Shown in pieces: positions 44,625 to 57,400 of a stretch of 64,000 nucleotides of DNA. This DNA is from Hygrocybe punicea (Eukaryota; Basidiomycota; Agaricomycetes; Agaricales; Hygrophoraceae). The position numbers were made by a program, and so were the translations under genes. Location of the stretch: positions 3,410,001 to 3,474,000 of the forward strand of contig OY744468.1 in NCBI GenBank assembly GCA_963556145.1. The letters are read 5' to 3'. The first letter of the stretch is position 1. Each line of letters starts with the position of its first letter. The notes under the pieces are model-generated. The model was not told where the DNA came from. It did not search any database and saw only the letters and a list, made by a program, of their open reading frames with translations.

Positions 44625-45789
44625 TACAAGTTCTTTTAATTTATTAAAAGACTCGTTCTTTATCAGACCTGGTTCAGTGAGGGTTCGTAATTAATTAATT
44701 AATTAATTAATGAAGTTGATCGTATGTAGGGGACTTTTTTTTTTGGTAAAAGATATGATTCTACTTGTTATACTGAAAAATAACATGTGGTCCAAGCCAT
44801 GTGTGGACAAGCTTACATAAGCATCCAAATATGGGTTGCCTCAGAAAAGACACATTACCTTCAAATTATATTCAAAATATTCATACTGACTTCAATTCTT
44901 ATTGGAATCAGCTGAAAATTGCACTGCTGACTAATATAACCATTTTGGGCAAGGTGTGATAGTCACATGTGACCAATCTAACCATATAAGGCAATTTCTG
45001 ATATTGTATAGCAAATTTTTTACTGATCACAATGATGACAGTCACATGTGACCAGTCTAACCATATAAGCTAATTTTACATGATATATGCTAAATTTTGA
45101 GCTGATCACAGGAGTCATAGTCACATGTGACCACTATTACTATATATGGAAATATCAGCCATATAAGCAGAAATGAGCTTAACTCAGATAATATACTGAT
45201 ATTTTTCCTTAAAACATAAAATTCAATGTGACATTGCCGTATATATACATTATCTTATATGCTAATTATATATTTCAAGCAAAATTACGATGTTCATAAT
45301 AATCATACAAACAAAAGTTCAATAAAAGAAGAAAGACTTTGTTCATGCCATATGTAACATTAGCCCAATCACCAAGCACAGCTGTCTTCATGTTATCATC
45401 TGTTGCACAGCACACAAGGTCCTGGAGAAGGGAAGTCAATTATTATCATAATGTTTAGGAGACAGTTGTATTTGACAGTTGACCTATTGCTTCCTCAACA
45501 TTTCTTTTATGGCTGAGCATATTATATAATGATACAGCACAGAAGACATGACAGTAATAGAGGAGGTTGATGAACACTCAAGACACTCTATGTAGTTTAG
45601 TTTTTCTACTTTTCATGTTGCTGAGGTGAAAGATGGGCTTATTAGAACAATTGGCAGTATACAACATATGATATATATCTTATACCATATGTAACATGCT
45701 TTATACAATTGTTTATGTCGTCATGGAAGTAGAGAGGGGAAAAAAAGAACTCGTTCATGCCATGCGCAGCACTGGCCCACTAAACAAGT
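44625..45789 (+). mobile_element. Helentron-like family A, copy A6 (forward), right half of a head-to-head dimer
   Basis: It begins TACAAGTTCTTTTAATTT and ends CTAAACAAGT at 45789. It is nearly identical to A7 over most of its length. The only 5' palindrome at the junction with A5 belongs to both halves. Confidence 0.88.
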
Positions 45790-48015
45790 GCAGTATTTGA
45801 TGAGCGGTGTTTCCCTGGGAACTCTCCCACTGCCATTAACCTTGTCTCTGAGCCACCTGTTGTGGAGGCTCCTCCCAAACATCCTGGAGTGGTGCTCCAT
45901 CCAGAGGGAGATGATGACAATGATGATGAAGCACCTGCTCCTGCTGATGAAAATGATCCTGCACCTGGTGTTCCACTTCCTGCTGCTCCTCCAGTAGGTC
46001 CTGTTCGCAATCCAGCACCTGTTCTTTCACCTCCCAAACGCGCAAATCCCCAGGTCCAGTCGTCCTCAAGGCTCCCTCAATGAATCTGCACTAGAGAGAA
46101 AGTACTTCACTCAGCCTGTGCCCCCACCTCAAACTCCTCCCCCATCTTCAGCTACATCCACTCCTGATCCCTTGCTTCTGCCTCCTGTAAATCCAGCTCC
46201 AGCTCCAGCTCCAGCTTCAACTTCAACTCCATCAACTACATCTGTACATGACTCAAGCAGTGATGATGAACTCGATCTCCTGCCCAGAGATGAAAGTGAT
46301 GATGAACTGGAATATGCTGACGCTGTCAGAGCAGGTTTGGCTTTTGTCACAGAAGGCCAACATCATGCCTACTTGACTTGGGATCAAGCAGTTGAATATG
46401 CATTCAATACCTCTGAGTCGCATGCAAGACAGTCAATCATGATGGAGAGCCAAACTCCTATGCTGAAGCAATGTCTCGCCCAGAAGGGGAGAGGAAACTC
46501 TGGCACAAAGCTGCTCTAGATGAGATTCAGGCCTTGATTGAGAATGGCACGTTTGATCTGGTTCAGCTTCCACCTGGCCGCAAAGCTATTGGCAGCCGCT
46601 GGGTGTTCAAAGTCAAAAAGAATGATGATGGATCTATTGAGCGTCGCAAAGGGAGATTGGTGGCCCAAGGATATTCGCAACACCCAGGCTTTGATTTCAC
46701 TGAAACATTTGCTCCTACTCCAAAATGGGCTGCTTTACGCGCCATCCTGGCATTGGCTGCACTTGAGGATCTCCACTTGGAGAGTGTAGACACTTCATCT
46801 GCATTTCTCAATGGAACCCTTGAAGAAGAAGTCTACATGCGCCAGCCAGAGGGATTTGTTGAGAAGGGCAATGATTGGGTCTGGCATTTGCAGAAGTCAC
46901 TCTATGGGCTCAAACAGGCTGGACGATGCTGGCACAAGAAGCTTAATGCTGTCTTGGAGTCTATGGGCTTCAGGAGGATTGTTTGTGAACACAGCATCTG
47001 GATTTATGGCAAGGAGGACATGCGCATTATCATCCCAGTCTTTATTGATGACATGACCATTGCCTGCAAGTCCAAGGAGAAAATCAATCAGGTCATTGCA
47101 GAACTCAAGTTGCACTTCAAGCTCAGAGAACTGGGACCCACGTCATGGCTGTTGGGTGTGGAAATCATCAGAGACAGATCCAAGCGCACTCTATCACTTT
47201 CTCAGCGCCAGTACATTCTCACTCTGCTGGAACGCTTTGGACTCTCTGATTGCAACTCACTCAGCACTCCCATGGATCCTGGCTTGAAACTCAGCAATGA
47301 CATGTCTCCTACATCTTCCAAAGACATTGAGGAGATGCGTGCTGTTCCATACCTCCAAGCAGTTGGTGCATTGATGTATCTTGCCACTGCTACTCGTCCT
47401 GACATTGCCTATGCTGTTGGTGTACTTGCCCGGTTCAACAAGAATCCTGGAATGACCCACTGGAAAGCAGTGAAGCATCTCTTCCGCTACCTCAAAGGCA
47501 CTCTTGACCTCAAGCTTACCTATGCACCTGACTCCACATCCACTCAATTGTTCACCACTTACACCGATGCAGACCATGGTGGTAATCCTGACAATGGACG
47601 ATCCACAAGTGGTTATGTGGTGAAGATGGGCACTGGTGCAATCAGCTGGTCAAGCAAGCTTCAAGGGATTGTTGCGCTGTCAACCACAGAAGCAGAGTAT
47701 GTTGCATCAACCTCTGCTGGCCAGGAAATCCTTTGGTTGCGGAATCTGTTCACTGAACTGGGATACACCACCACCTCCTCACCACTTCTCATTGATAACC
47801 AATCTGCAATATCTGTTGCCAAGAATCCTGAGCATCATGGACGCATGAAACACTTGGATCTGCGGTTCTACTGGTTGCGTGATGAAGTGGAGAAGGGCAG
47901 CATTAATGTGATGCATGTCAGGACAGATGATATGCCTGCAGACATCTTGACTAAAGCTCTTGGCCGGCCTAAGGTGATTGCTATGGTGGAAATGTTGGGA
48001 TTGAGAAAATTGTAG
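45790..48015 (+). pseudogene. Copia pol remnant: linker, reverse transcriptase and RNase H
   Basis: 45790-46460 is a Pro/Ser/Asp-rich linker after integrase, with two apparent frame changes (near 46065 and 46450). From 46471 one frame of 514 codons runs to TAG at 48013-48015. It contains WHKAALDEIQALIENGTFDLV, IGSRWVFKVKKN, YSQHPGFDFTETFAP, the polymerase box FIDDMTIAC, SLYGLKQAGRCWH and RPDIAYAVGVLARFN. RNase H motifs are YTDADHGG, LSTTEAEYVA and KHLDLRFYWLRDEV, and the usual end ADILTKAL is present. The reverse transcriptase/RNase H part looks undamaged, but gag, protease and the integrase core are lost, so the copy cannot move on its own. Confidence 0.92.
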
Positions 48016-48036
48016 AGTTGCCTGATCAACAGGGAG

Positions 48037-48263
48037 TGTTAGGTTGTGATGAGCCACTCTACCACAAGAGAGTATGGACTTGGTAGATTTCGAAGATTGT
48101 GGCTGATTGTTTGTACCTATTTGTCCCAAAGCGGTCAAACCTGGTGGGGAGCTCACTGTGTATCCTCAGTATTCACAGTGACCTCCTACCAGGTGAGTAG
48201 TGTAGTTTTGTATCACACAATATACCAGTATTCACAGTGACCTCCTACCAGTTTATTTTAATA
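48037..48263 (+). repeat. Copia 3' LTR
   Basis: Follows the purine tract AACAGGGAG. It is 227 bp long with the same boundaries as the 5' LTR and abuts the 3' fragment of a family A element (CAAGACACGCTATGCAG). Confidence 0.9.
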
Positions 48264-48477
48264 CAAGACACGCTATGCAGTTTTATTTTTTCTACTTTTT
48301 ATGTTGCTATGGTGAGAGGTGGGCTTATTAATATATAATATATGCTATATGTCTTCTATCACATGTAACATGCTTTATGCAATTTAATATTATTATTTAC
48401 TTCATCATGAAAGTGAGGAGGGGAAAAAAAGAACTCGTTCATGCCATGCGCAGCACTGGCCCACAAAACAAGTTGAG
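48264..48477 (+). mobile_element. Helentron-like family A, 3' terminal fragment
   Basis: The last ~214 bp of an A element, with the CTTCATCATGAAAGTGAGG line, AAAAAAAGAACTCGT, the hairpin and CACAAAACAAGT (one base different from the usual CACTAAACAAGT). It is cut on the left by the Copia 3' LTR and inserted on the right into ORF1 of H2, within the codons for RERFS. Confidence 0.8.
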
Positions 48478-50516
48478 AAGCGCTCTCTTTGAGTTATACC
48501 AGATTGTTTCAAACAACTTAAATTCAACTCTGTGTAGCTTTGCAATTGAGAGACTGGAGTCAATCTTCTACAGACAGCACAACCAGATTCAATAAATTTG
48601 TTGGGAGAGGTATCACCACAAAATCCTGAAATAATAGTGTGTTGCAATTTTGCTGAAGGTGGATCAGGAGGGAATTGAATATTATCTCTGTATGTCTGAA
48701 CAGCAACCTGATTTGTTTGTGTATGCTGCTCAGGGTGGTTCATGGTATGTCTTCTAACTGCATTTAATGTATGTTGTAGATGCTTGTCATGATGATCAAC
48801 TTTGAACTTTGCAACAGCTGCACGGTTTTATGATGCATGCATCTCTGGATGTTCCTGGTGAAATTTTTGTACAGCTGCAAGGTTTTGTGTTGCATGCTTC
48901 TCAGGATGTTCCAGATGAAATTTCTGCACAGCTGCCAGATTTTGTTTGCTATGTTTCTCTGAGTTTTCAGTCTGAAATTTTTGCACAGCTGCTAGATGTT
49001 GTTTAGCATGCTTATCAGGATTTTCACCCTGAAATCTTTGTACAGCTGCCAGATTTTGCTTTGCATGCTTGTCAGAATTTTGACTCTGAAATTTTTGTAC
49101 AGCTGCCAGATTTTGCTTTGCATGTTTGTCAGGATTTTCACTCTGAAATTTCTGCACAGCTGTTAGATGTTGTTTGTCATGTTTCTTTGGATTTTCACTC
49201 TGATATGTCTGCACAGCTGCCAGATTTTGTTTGGCATGCTTATCAGGGTGTTCATTGTGAAATTTCTGCACAGCTGCTAGATTTCGTTGTGTATATTTGT
49301 CAGGATGTTGTGCTTTAAATTTATTGACTGCTCTGGTGTTTGTGGTTTTCTTGTGAATTGCAATTACTTCTTCATCAATAAATTCAAAGATTGATACAAA
49401 TTCAGCACAGTTGGAGCACACATGATTCTGTATTACAGTTTGAATTGATAACTGATTCATTTTTGAGTGAACAAGAATGCTATGATGAGCTGCAATTACT
49501 TTCAAATTGGCAATGGTCAACTTTGGAATTAACAGTTCAAATGGGTGATTTACAATTACAAGTGACTTTTCAGATGATGATTCCAATGAGAGTGCTTCAC
49601 TTTTTAGCATGTAAGAGTAGAATTTATATTTAGCTGCATCCATACTAGCCTTGCCATTGGTTGAAGCAGGCATTAGTTCATGAAATGAGAATATATTTGC
49701 TTTGCCTCCACTAATGCATTCAATATCAATGTTAGGATTGAAGGATATATTTTCACACTTGAAAATGTCATATAATTTCGAAGTTTTATTGCAAATATAG
49801 TGACCAGTCATTTGAAAAGCTAGAAAATGATGCAGAACTACGAAAAACAGCAGAATGGCTCCATTTGCTAATATAGGTTGTTTTGTAATATATTTCAAGT
49901 AAGTTCTGAAGTCATGTTTTCTGAACAGATTCTGTTGAAGTTTCAACTTAATATACATGCACTTATTAGCAATACTGGTTGTACAATGATACTCAGAAAG
50001 TAAAACAAACATGTTCAAGAAGATTCTGGCATATAGTTCAAATACAAAAAATGGATGAGCTGATTTACAACTAGAAACAACAAATTCAGTGCTGTTGTGG
50101 ATATTTGTGAGTTTTTCAGGGTTTGGTGATGTGAAGGAAGAAGTGGACTGGAGACCAATATGATGAAATGGGATTAAACTTGGTAAATAAGTGGGATTTT
50201 CATACTTTGGCAAATTGTCTTTATAAAAATTCAATGTAACAGGGTACACAATAACATTTTGTATGACATTTGCAGGAGGCACAAGGCCAATCCCAATGAC
50301 AGCACATTGTGCCCAAGACATTGCAATGATAAAAATCATAAGACATTGTGACATGGATGACATTTTTAACATTTTTGTGAACAGGTTTAGAGTTTTTTTG
50401 AAAATAAAAGCTGGATGATAATATGGATATGTCAAATATATCTGGAGAAGATGAATAAACAACATACCAATACAAATTCCAGCACATAAAGCAGTAAAAA
50501 TCGAAAAAATCCACAA
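48478..50516 (-). pseudogene. Helentron ORF1, second copy
   Basis: Same layout as the H1 ORF: hydrophobic N-terminal stretch, SAP-like KLTIANLKVIAAHHS, then about nine 19-residue units (KFQSENPDKHAKQNLAAVQ). An in-frame TAA at about 48828 falls where Gln (CAA) is expected, and the frame then continues to the DUF6570-like start (SGCAVCRRLTPVSQLQSYTE) before the A insertion. Repeat number and sequence differ from H1. Confidence 0.75.
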
Positions 50517-51803
50517 AATTTTGCATTTTAAGGCTATATATGAATATAATATGTCAACATTTGATCATAGATGGTAAGAGATTCATACCTGAGCTGGAAA
50601 AGATCCACTGTAAACCTGTAGGTTGAGAATTGGGCTTATACAATTTAAAAAGGTGAAAAAATATGAAATTTCCACATACTTGGAATGTTGACAGGGAGAT
50701 TGGCTATCAAATGATAGATTATGTCAACCCATGATAATTTACACCAATAAAAGACATCACCAGTGGTCCAAGATACAAAACAGAGCTAGATAAAAGAAAA
50801 AGCATAAAAATCCGAAGAATTTTCGACTTTCTTGTCTATAAAAGGAAATATTATGTCAGCACTGGACCCTGAATGGTCCGGGCACATCACGTGATCCAGA
50901 TCGCTTTTTTTCGGAGTCTGAATATGGAAAACTGAGCTTAAATGAGCTAAAAAGGTCAAAAAACACGGACTTAGCGCACCAAATGGGGAAGGTGGTGATT
51001 CAGGTTCAAGAAACAAAAGTCCAATAAGGTTCAAAGTCTGGGTTCAAATGGTGATCTGACTAATGATTACATAATCATGATTACATAAGAAAATTGACCA
51101 AACCAAAATTGAAATACAAAGTAATCTAACCATATTGGGTTTGTTTATTTGTATTTGTTTGTCATATAGCCAAGTTACAACATCACTCATAAATGTCCAG
51201 TGATAATATTTATAAAAGAGCACATTATTTGTCTTTGTTTACATCTATTTGTATTTGTTTACTATAGCTCAAATTAGACTCCAAGGACCCAAACATATGA
51301 TAAAACTTGCATGATTGTATTATATAATTATATTTATTAAGTGCAATAAATGTTATGGTGATCAGCATCAAATTTGGTAAACTTTATGTTAAATTGCCTT
51401 ATATGGTTAGACTGGTCACACGTGAATGTCACAGTTACAATCAGCATAAAATTTGGTATACAATATCAGAAATTCCTTTATATGATTAGACTGGTCACAT
51501 GTGACTGTCACGCCTTACCCGAAATGATTATATTAGTCAGAAGTTCGATTTTCAGCTGATTTTGATAAGAATTGAAGTCAGTATGAATATTTTGAATATA
51601 ATTACAAGGTAATTTTTTTTTTTTTAAGCAACCCATATTTGGATGCTTATGTAAGCTCGTCCAAACATGGCCCCAACATGGTGTTATTTTCCAGTATCAG
51701 AAGTAGAATCATATCTCTGGCCCAAAAATCTTTTTGTCTATAGGCAATCAACTTTATTAATTAATTAATCAATTAATTATAATAATCAATTAATTAATTA
51801 TTG
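48478..51803 (-). mobile_element. Autonomous-type Helentron copy H2 (reverse)
   Basis: An inverted counterpart of H1: read on the minus strand it has the AT tract near 51750, GTCACATGTGAC and TGTGACC repeats, the ~300-bp repeats (51040-50560) and ORF1. It lacks the outermost 5' palindrome (cut at about 51803) and ends inside ORF1 where an A fragment is inserted. Confidence 0.8.
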
Positions 51804-52469
51804 CTGTTTTCAGAAAGGTTGTCACATCACACGTAACACGCGAATTTTGTCACTCTGGCACATGAAACATCGGTGAGCCGTTTCTCATCCAATTCTCAAC
51901 ATTTCCGTCTAATTCTTTCTGTTCTGTCATCCCCTTATCCCTCTCCAGGTGCACAACCAACTTTCAGGCCTCATTTCTCAAGTATGGGCACGATCAAAAT
52001 TTGGGCCTTGTCACCCTCTCAAAAAACATTTCTGGTGCATCGCGGGGAGATACCAAGCTGGAATTCGGCCAAAATAACCCAGGTATGTCCTGCCCAGATG
52101 CCCATGTAGTTTTTGTGCTGAATCACTTGAATTTTCACCGTAGGAAAACCCAGATGTCACCCAACGCTGCCCTGACGCTGTGAGCGTATCTGCATTACCT
52201 AGTGGAGAGATGTTGTCCAGGAACTATATGGAACCTTTCATGGTATGTCTACCCCAGGTGCATGCGTCGCCATAAGCTGACTACACTCAGTACTCGGCTT
52301 TACAGGCGGCTTGGAACCTCTGTACTACACTATCCACCTCCAGCCATTTTTCTTGACATCTATCTGTTCGGTTTGTGCACGGCTAGTCTATTATTTGTAT
52401 ATGACACCTGTATGATGTAGTTTTTACCTGAATAATGATCCCTTCGCCGTTGAACTCGACACTGCCATA
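51804..52469 (+). pseudogene. Short multi-exon gene fragment between two Helentrons
   Basis: A plus-strand reading from MGTIKIWALSPSQ...KITQ (51985-52080) joins across intron 52081-52142 to ENPDVTQRCPDAVSVSALPSGEMLSRNYMEPFM, then another possible intron beginning GTATGTCTACC. No family was recognised. It could be a host fragment or a captured exon set. Confidence 0.35.
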
Positions 52470-52470
52470 T

Positions 52471-53545
52471 TACGAGTTCTTTTAATTTATTAAAAGACTC
52501 GTTCTTTATCAGACCTGGTTCAGTGAGGATTCGTAATTAATTAATTAATTGATTGATTAATTGATAAAGTTGATCGCCTATAGACAAAATTTTTTTGGAC
52601 AAGAGATATGATTCTACTTCTGATACTGGAAAATCAGATACAGTTGGGGCCATGTGTGGACAAGCTTACATAAGCATTCAAATATGGGTTGTTGCAAAAA
52701 AGACAAATTACCTTCCAATTATATTCAAAATATTTGTACTGGTCTCAATTCTTCTTAGAATCAGCTGAAAATTGAACTGCTGACTAATATTATCATTTCG
52801 GATCAGGTGTGACAGTGACATGTGTGACCAATCTAACCATATAAGGCAATTTTTGATATTATATCGCAAATTTTCTACTGATCACAATGGTGATAGTCAC
52901 ATGTGACCAGTCTAACCATATAAGGCAATTTTACACCATATATGCTAAATTTTGAGGTGATCACAGGAGTCATAGTCACATGTGACCACTATTACTATAT
53001 AGGGAAATTTCAGCCATATAAGCAGAAATAAGTGTAACTCAGATGATCTAATGATATTTTTACTTAAAACATACAATTCAATGTGATATTGCTGTATATA
53101 TTATGTGCTAATATATATTTCCAGCAAAGTCACTTATCAATATTTGTAATAATCATACAAATAAAAATTCATTGACAGAAACAAAACTTTGTTCATGCTA
53201 TATGCAACATTGGCCCACTCAAGCACAGCTGTCTTCATGTTATCATCTGTTGTGCAGCAAGGTTATGGAGAAGTGGGGTTAAGCAAATGTAAGTCAATTG
53301 TTATCATACTGTTTGAAGACAGTTGTATTTGACAGTTGACATGTTGCTCTCTTTTTTGGCTGAGAATATTGTATAATGATGAAGCAAAGAAGACATGACA
53401 GTGGGAGAGGAGGTCGAGACATGCTGTGCAGTTTTATTTTTTCTACTTTTTATGTTGCTATGGTGAGAGGCTGCTATGATGAAAGTGAGGAGGGAAAAAA
53501 AAGAACTCGTTCATGCCATGCGCAGCACTAGCCCACTAAACAAGT
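52471..53545 (+). mobile_element. Helentron-like family A, copy A8
   Basis: It begins TACGAGTTCTTTTAATTT after a T and ends CTAAACAAGT. It has full end structures and belongs with A3 and A5 (CAGATACAGTTGG, GTTGCAAAAAAGAC). Confidence 0.9.
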
Positions 53546-53593
53546 TAGGTATCCAAAGCCAATGTTGATCTTCTGAAACGACTTCGAATCACT

Positions 53594-54461
53594 ATGCCAC
53601 GAGGCAAACGAATCTCTGAAGACCTACGCTGGGCAATTGTTCGGATGGCACCATGTGAAGATCTCGACAAAATCACCGCTTACACTGGCATAAGCCGACG
53701 ACAAGTCCTCAGGATTCTGGCTCAACATCGCTCAACTGGCCAAGTTTCTAAGCCATTGGTGGACCAGCGGCTGATCGGAAGGCATCGTCATTTGACCTCT
53801 GAGGAGGTTTCAGTATGTCATCACTTGAGATCGTTGATGCATTGACCAAAATTCCCATCAGTTCCTCCAAGGTTGTATTGATGATAACTCTGATGCGTAC
53901 CTCGAAGAACTTCGCGACCAGCTCCAGCTGAGCACCCAGAAATCAGTATCCTTATCCACGACATGGAGAGCCTTGCACCATAGTGGGCATACTATGAAAA
54001 AGGTCGGTTTCCTTTGTTTTTAGCTATTCTAACTGACGATTTTGATAATTCTACAGCTGACAAAGGTAGCTATTGAGAGGAGCGCTCTGCTACATGCCGA
54101 ATATATACAAAGGGTTGGCCTTCAGTATCAAGCTGAACAGCTAGTATTTGTAGACGAGAGTGCCTGTGATCGGTGCACAACGTACCGGGGCCGCGCTTGG
54201 GCGATTCGGGGCCAGCATGCTGCCAGAAAAGCCTTTTTCATTCGGGGCAAACGGTATTTTGTTTCTTTATCTGTTCAAGATCAGTAACTGATACCAGTGA
54301 TTCAAGATATTCCATACTTCCTGCCATTTCCCTCGATGGTATATTTACCGTGAAGATTGTCGAAGGGTCATTCAACACGTCTCGCTTCGCCGAATTCATC
54401 GAAGAGCTGCTTGAGCAGATGAATCCTTTTCCCGAAGTCAACTCCGTCATTGTAATGGATA
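53594..54461 (+). pseudogene. Tc1/mariner (DDE_3-type) transposase, 3' truncated
   Basis: Exons 53594-53806, 53862-54002, 54057-54253 and 54307-54461 join in frame through GT-AG introns of 53-55 nt. The N-terminus (MPRGKRISEDLRWAIVRM, ITAYTGISRRQVLRIL) is the paired-type helix-turn-helix. The catalytic region gives LVFVDESACD (first Asp), GRAWAIRG, SLDGIFTVKIVEG and VIVMDN (second Asp). Coding stops abruptly after VMDN, where the 3' end of Helentron H3 is inserted, so the third acidic residue is lost. No frameshift is needed in the rest, so the gene was probably intact at the time of insertion. Confidence 0.88.
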
Positions 54462-57400
54462 ACTTGTTTAGAGGGCCAATGCTTCGCATGGCATGAACGA
54501 GTTCTTCCTAAAGTTCCAATGTTTGCTCTGAGTTGATACACTGCCACCTCATAAATAATATTGAGCAAGACTAAGCCCATCACTCCCACCCAGTATTCTA
54601 GTGCAAAAGTTGTTGTTATAGACTTGCTCAGCCCAACCTCTTTTTATTTCATATCTCATAAAAATTTAGAGAAAAATTTGGCCACCCACCCACCCACATA
54701 TAACTTTAAGCATATATTGTCATCACAAGATTTTTGCCTCTGCATTGTCTAACATCAGCATCAGATAATTTATCAAGCATACCATCATATGAACAAGTAT
54801 TTCCAGTAGTCATACCATCATGAAACCAAACCTTCTTGTCTGCACTTATGATTCTACTGGTGAAATGATATTGGCCATGATAAACAATTCCTTTCAACCT
54901 CAATAAGTTGATCCCTTTGTCAGTCTCAAACTCAAGTGTATGACTGGTCTCAATGTCCATGAGTGGATATTCCAAAACAAGCACAGGTGGCACTTTATTG
55001 TAGAATAAGATTTGTTGCATAGCAGATTGACACTTAGAACACCTTCAATGTGTTTGTTGGGACAATGTTTCAATCCAATTCATAGTAGACCCTTGAACTG
55101 AAGTTTCTCCATGTAAAACATAACCAAGTTGATTATCCACTGGTTTTTCAGCAAATTTACACCTTGTACATTGATGCTGAGAAGATGTGACTGCAGTGTC
55201 TACGTGTAAAAGCTCCATGGCTAGAGTTGCAACACTAATTCCAACAGGTCCCATTAGATATGTCTTAGGATGCTCATCATGCAAAATAGCCCTTAAGTCA
55301 TTTCTGAGTTGCACAAATGTCATATTGCCTTTCAATATATCTGAGAAGCCATCAGATAAAGTAGCCAGATAATCATTCATATCATGAAATACTTTAGACC
55401 ATACTGTATAATTTTCCTTCCAGAGATCAAACAATACAACCAGGATAGAATCGTATGCATAACTGTAATTGATTTCATCCCACGGCAAACCTGCTGGGGA
55501 AGCTGACATATCTGTTCGTTGTCTCTTAGCTGCTGGCAGTTCACAAGGTTCAATCAAATGCTTCCTGGACAAAAGTGGAACAGATCCTTTTGCAGGGATA
55601 AAAGGAGTAGAAATTGACGTGGTTGCTTGCTTATTTTTGTTCTTCTCAATGATGTGCCATGGACTGACTTCCATAGGAGCAATCACCGGGGGATCACTGT
55701 CTGACCACTTCAAAACTGCATCAGTTTTATATGGAACATATCCAGTGCCTTTCTATTGTTGAAACTTTTGAATCATTGATGACCGGACATCTTGTGCAAT
55801 ATGTTCTGGCAATGTGCCTTCATATCTCATTCTAGTGATGTCATCAAGCAGTTCTTGTTCCCTAAATTCTTGTCTGAGATATCCAGAGCATCCTCTTGTG
55901 ATCATTCTATTGTCAAATCCTTGTATTATTACAGTGCCAGCTGCAGTAGCGCTTCTAGACAATGATGAATAATACGCTATGTGTGAAAAGCAGCTGTTTA
56001 AATGCACAACATTGTATGGTCTTGTCTTTCCTTGAGCGGCATGTGCAGTCATTGCAAAGTTTGGCAAAACCCAAACCTGTTGTCTTTCTATCCTTTCTTT
56101 TAAATCACTTGAAAATACACACTGAACTGTCTTGGTGTTTTTCACAATCGGAACAACATTGTCTGGCAGTGAAGGAATCTGCACAAGCTTTGGTGGATTC
56201 AGAAGCTCAACGAACACTGTGTCCAGTACACGCTTTCCATGATCAGCTTTTGATGACTGCCAACCAACAACAAATCCTTCTTGTCCCTTGGTAATGCAAA
56301 GTCCAGTTGCATCATTGTTTCTAAGCATGACTGGCATTCCAACACACAAGGATAATTTACCAGCAAAATTTTCTGTTCCACCATGGTGCACCTTCCATAT
56401 TTCTCTTTGAGTATCAAAGTCTATCACACCAGATTCATGAAGTGCTTTTGATTTGCCTTTTGATTTATTTCTTATAGATGCATCCTTTTCCTTTCCCCAT
56501 CTATCAATAGAATAAAAGTTGATTAATTTCTGGTTTGTGTCTTTTGCAAATCTTTCACAGCCAAGCAAATTGATCTGATCCTTTTGAGAGTGAATGCCGC
56601 AGATGATTGGGATATTTCTGAAATTCTTAGAGGCAACATTAGGTTGATCAGGGCTTTTTCCTGCAATCCGGCTTCTCAAAAATATAATGTCATTTGGAGT
56701 ACATTTTCCATATCGCATATTGACCAATGCAGTTCTGAACATTGCATCTTGGGGAGTTTGGGTCTTTTGTCTCATGTTTTCTCTGAGAATAACAACAGTG
56801 GTTACCTGATGCCAAAGCACTTTGCCAACAGCGGTTTCCTGAGCATATGTTGTTAATCTAGAATGTGCTTGTATGCCAACTGTTCCACTATACAATGCTG
56901 ATCCTCCAACTGGTGGCAATTGTGCAAAGTCCAGCAAATATCATGTTTATCCCACCAAATGGCAGGTCATGAATGTTTGTTGCTTTAGCAAGTTTGGCAC
57001 TGATTTTATACAAGTCATGGCAAGATATCATTGAAACCTCATCAATGAATATGTAGTCAACTCCTTCTAATCTAGCCTTGAGCTGAGCAATGTTGGTGGC
57101 TTCATTTTTGCCAGATGAGTTTGGATTAATGCCCAAGAAGTAATGATATGTGGAACCATTCTGTAATGCAGCCGATGTTCCAGTTGGACCAAGGATAACA
57201 AATTTGTAAGACTCATTTGCAGCTCTAAAAAAATCAACAACAGCTTTGATCACTTGTGATTTTCCAGTGCCAGCCATGCCTCCAATATGCATTTTTAGTT
57301 GTTCACTACATGATGAAGCATGGTTTGCAATAATTCTGAATGCCCTATCTTGTTCTGTATTCAAGTAGAATTGTTGAACAGTAGTGTCAATCAACAGCTG

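Larger units (their letters stand above)
43004..48263 (+). mobile_element. Ty1/Copia retrotransposon, internally deleted and invaded by a Helentron dimer
   Basis: The two LTRs (43004-43230 and 48037-48263, 227 bp) differ at about 3 positions by eye. A tRNA-Met-type primer site follows the 5' LTR, and a purine run (AACAGGGAG, to 48036) precedes the 3' LTR. Only the 5' leader and the end of integrase, reverse transcriptase and RNase H remain; gag, protease and most of integrase are missing at the point where A5/A6 sit. The flanks GTCTT (left) and CAAGA (right) are not a direct duplication, so at least one end has been rearranged. Confidence 0.85.

Noticed and set aside
42999..48268. A 5-bp target duplication for the Copia element
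   Set aside because: The flanks are GTCTT and CAAGA, which are not direct repeats. They are close to inverted complements, which is not a TSD and may be chance after rearrangement.
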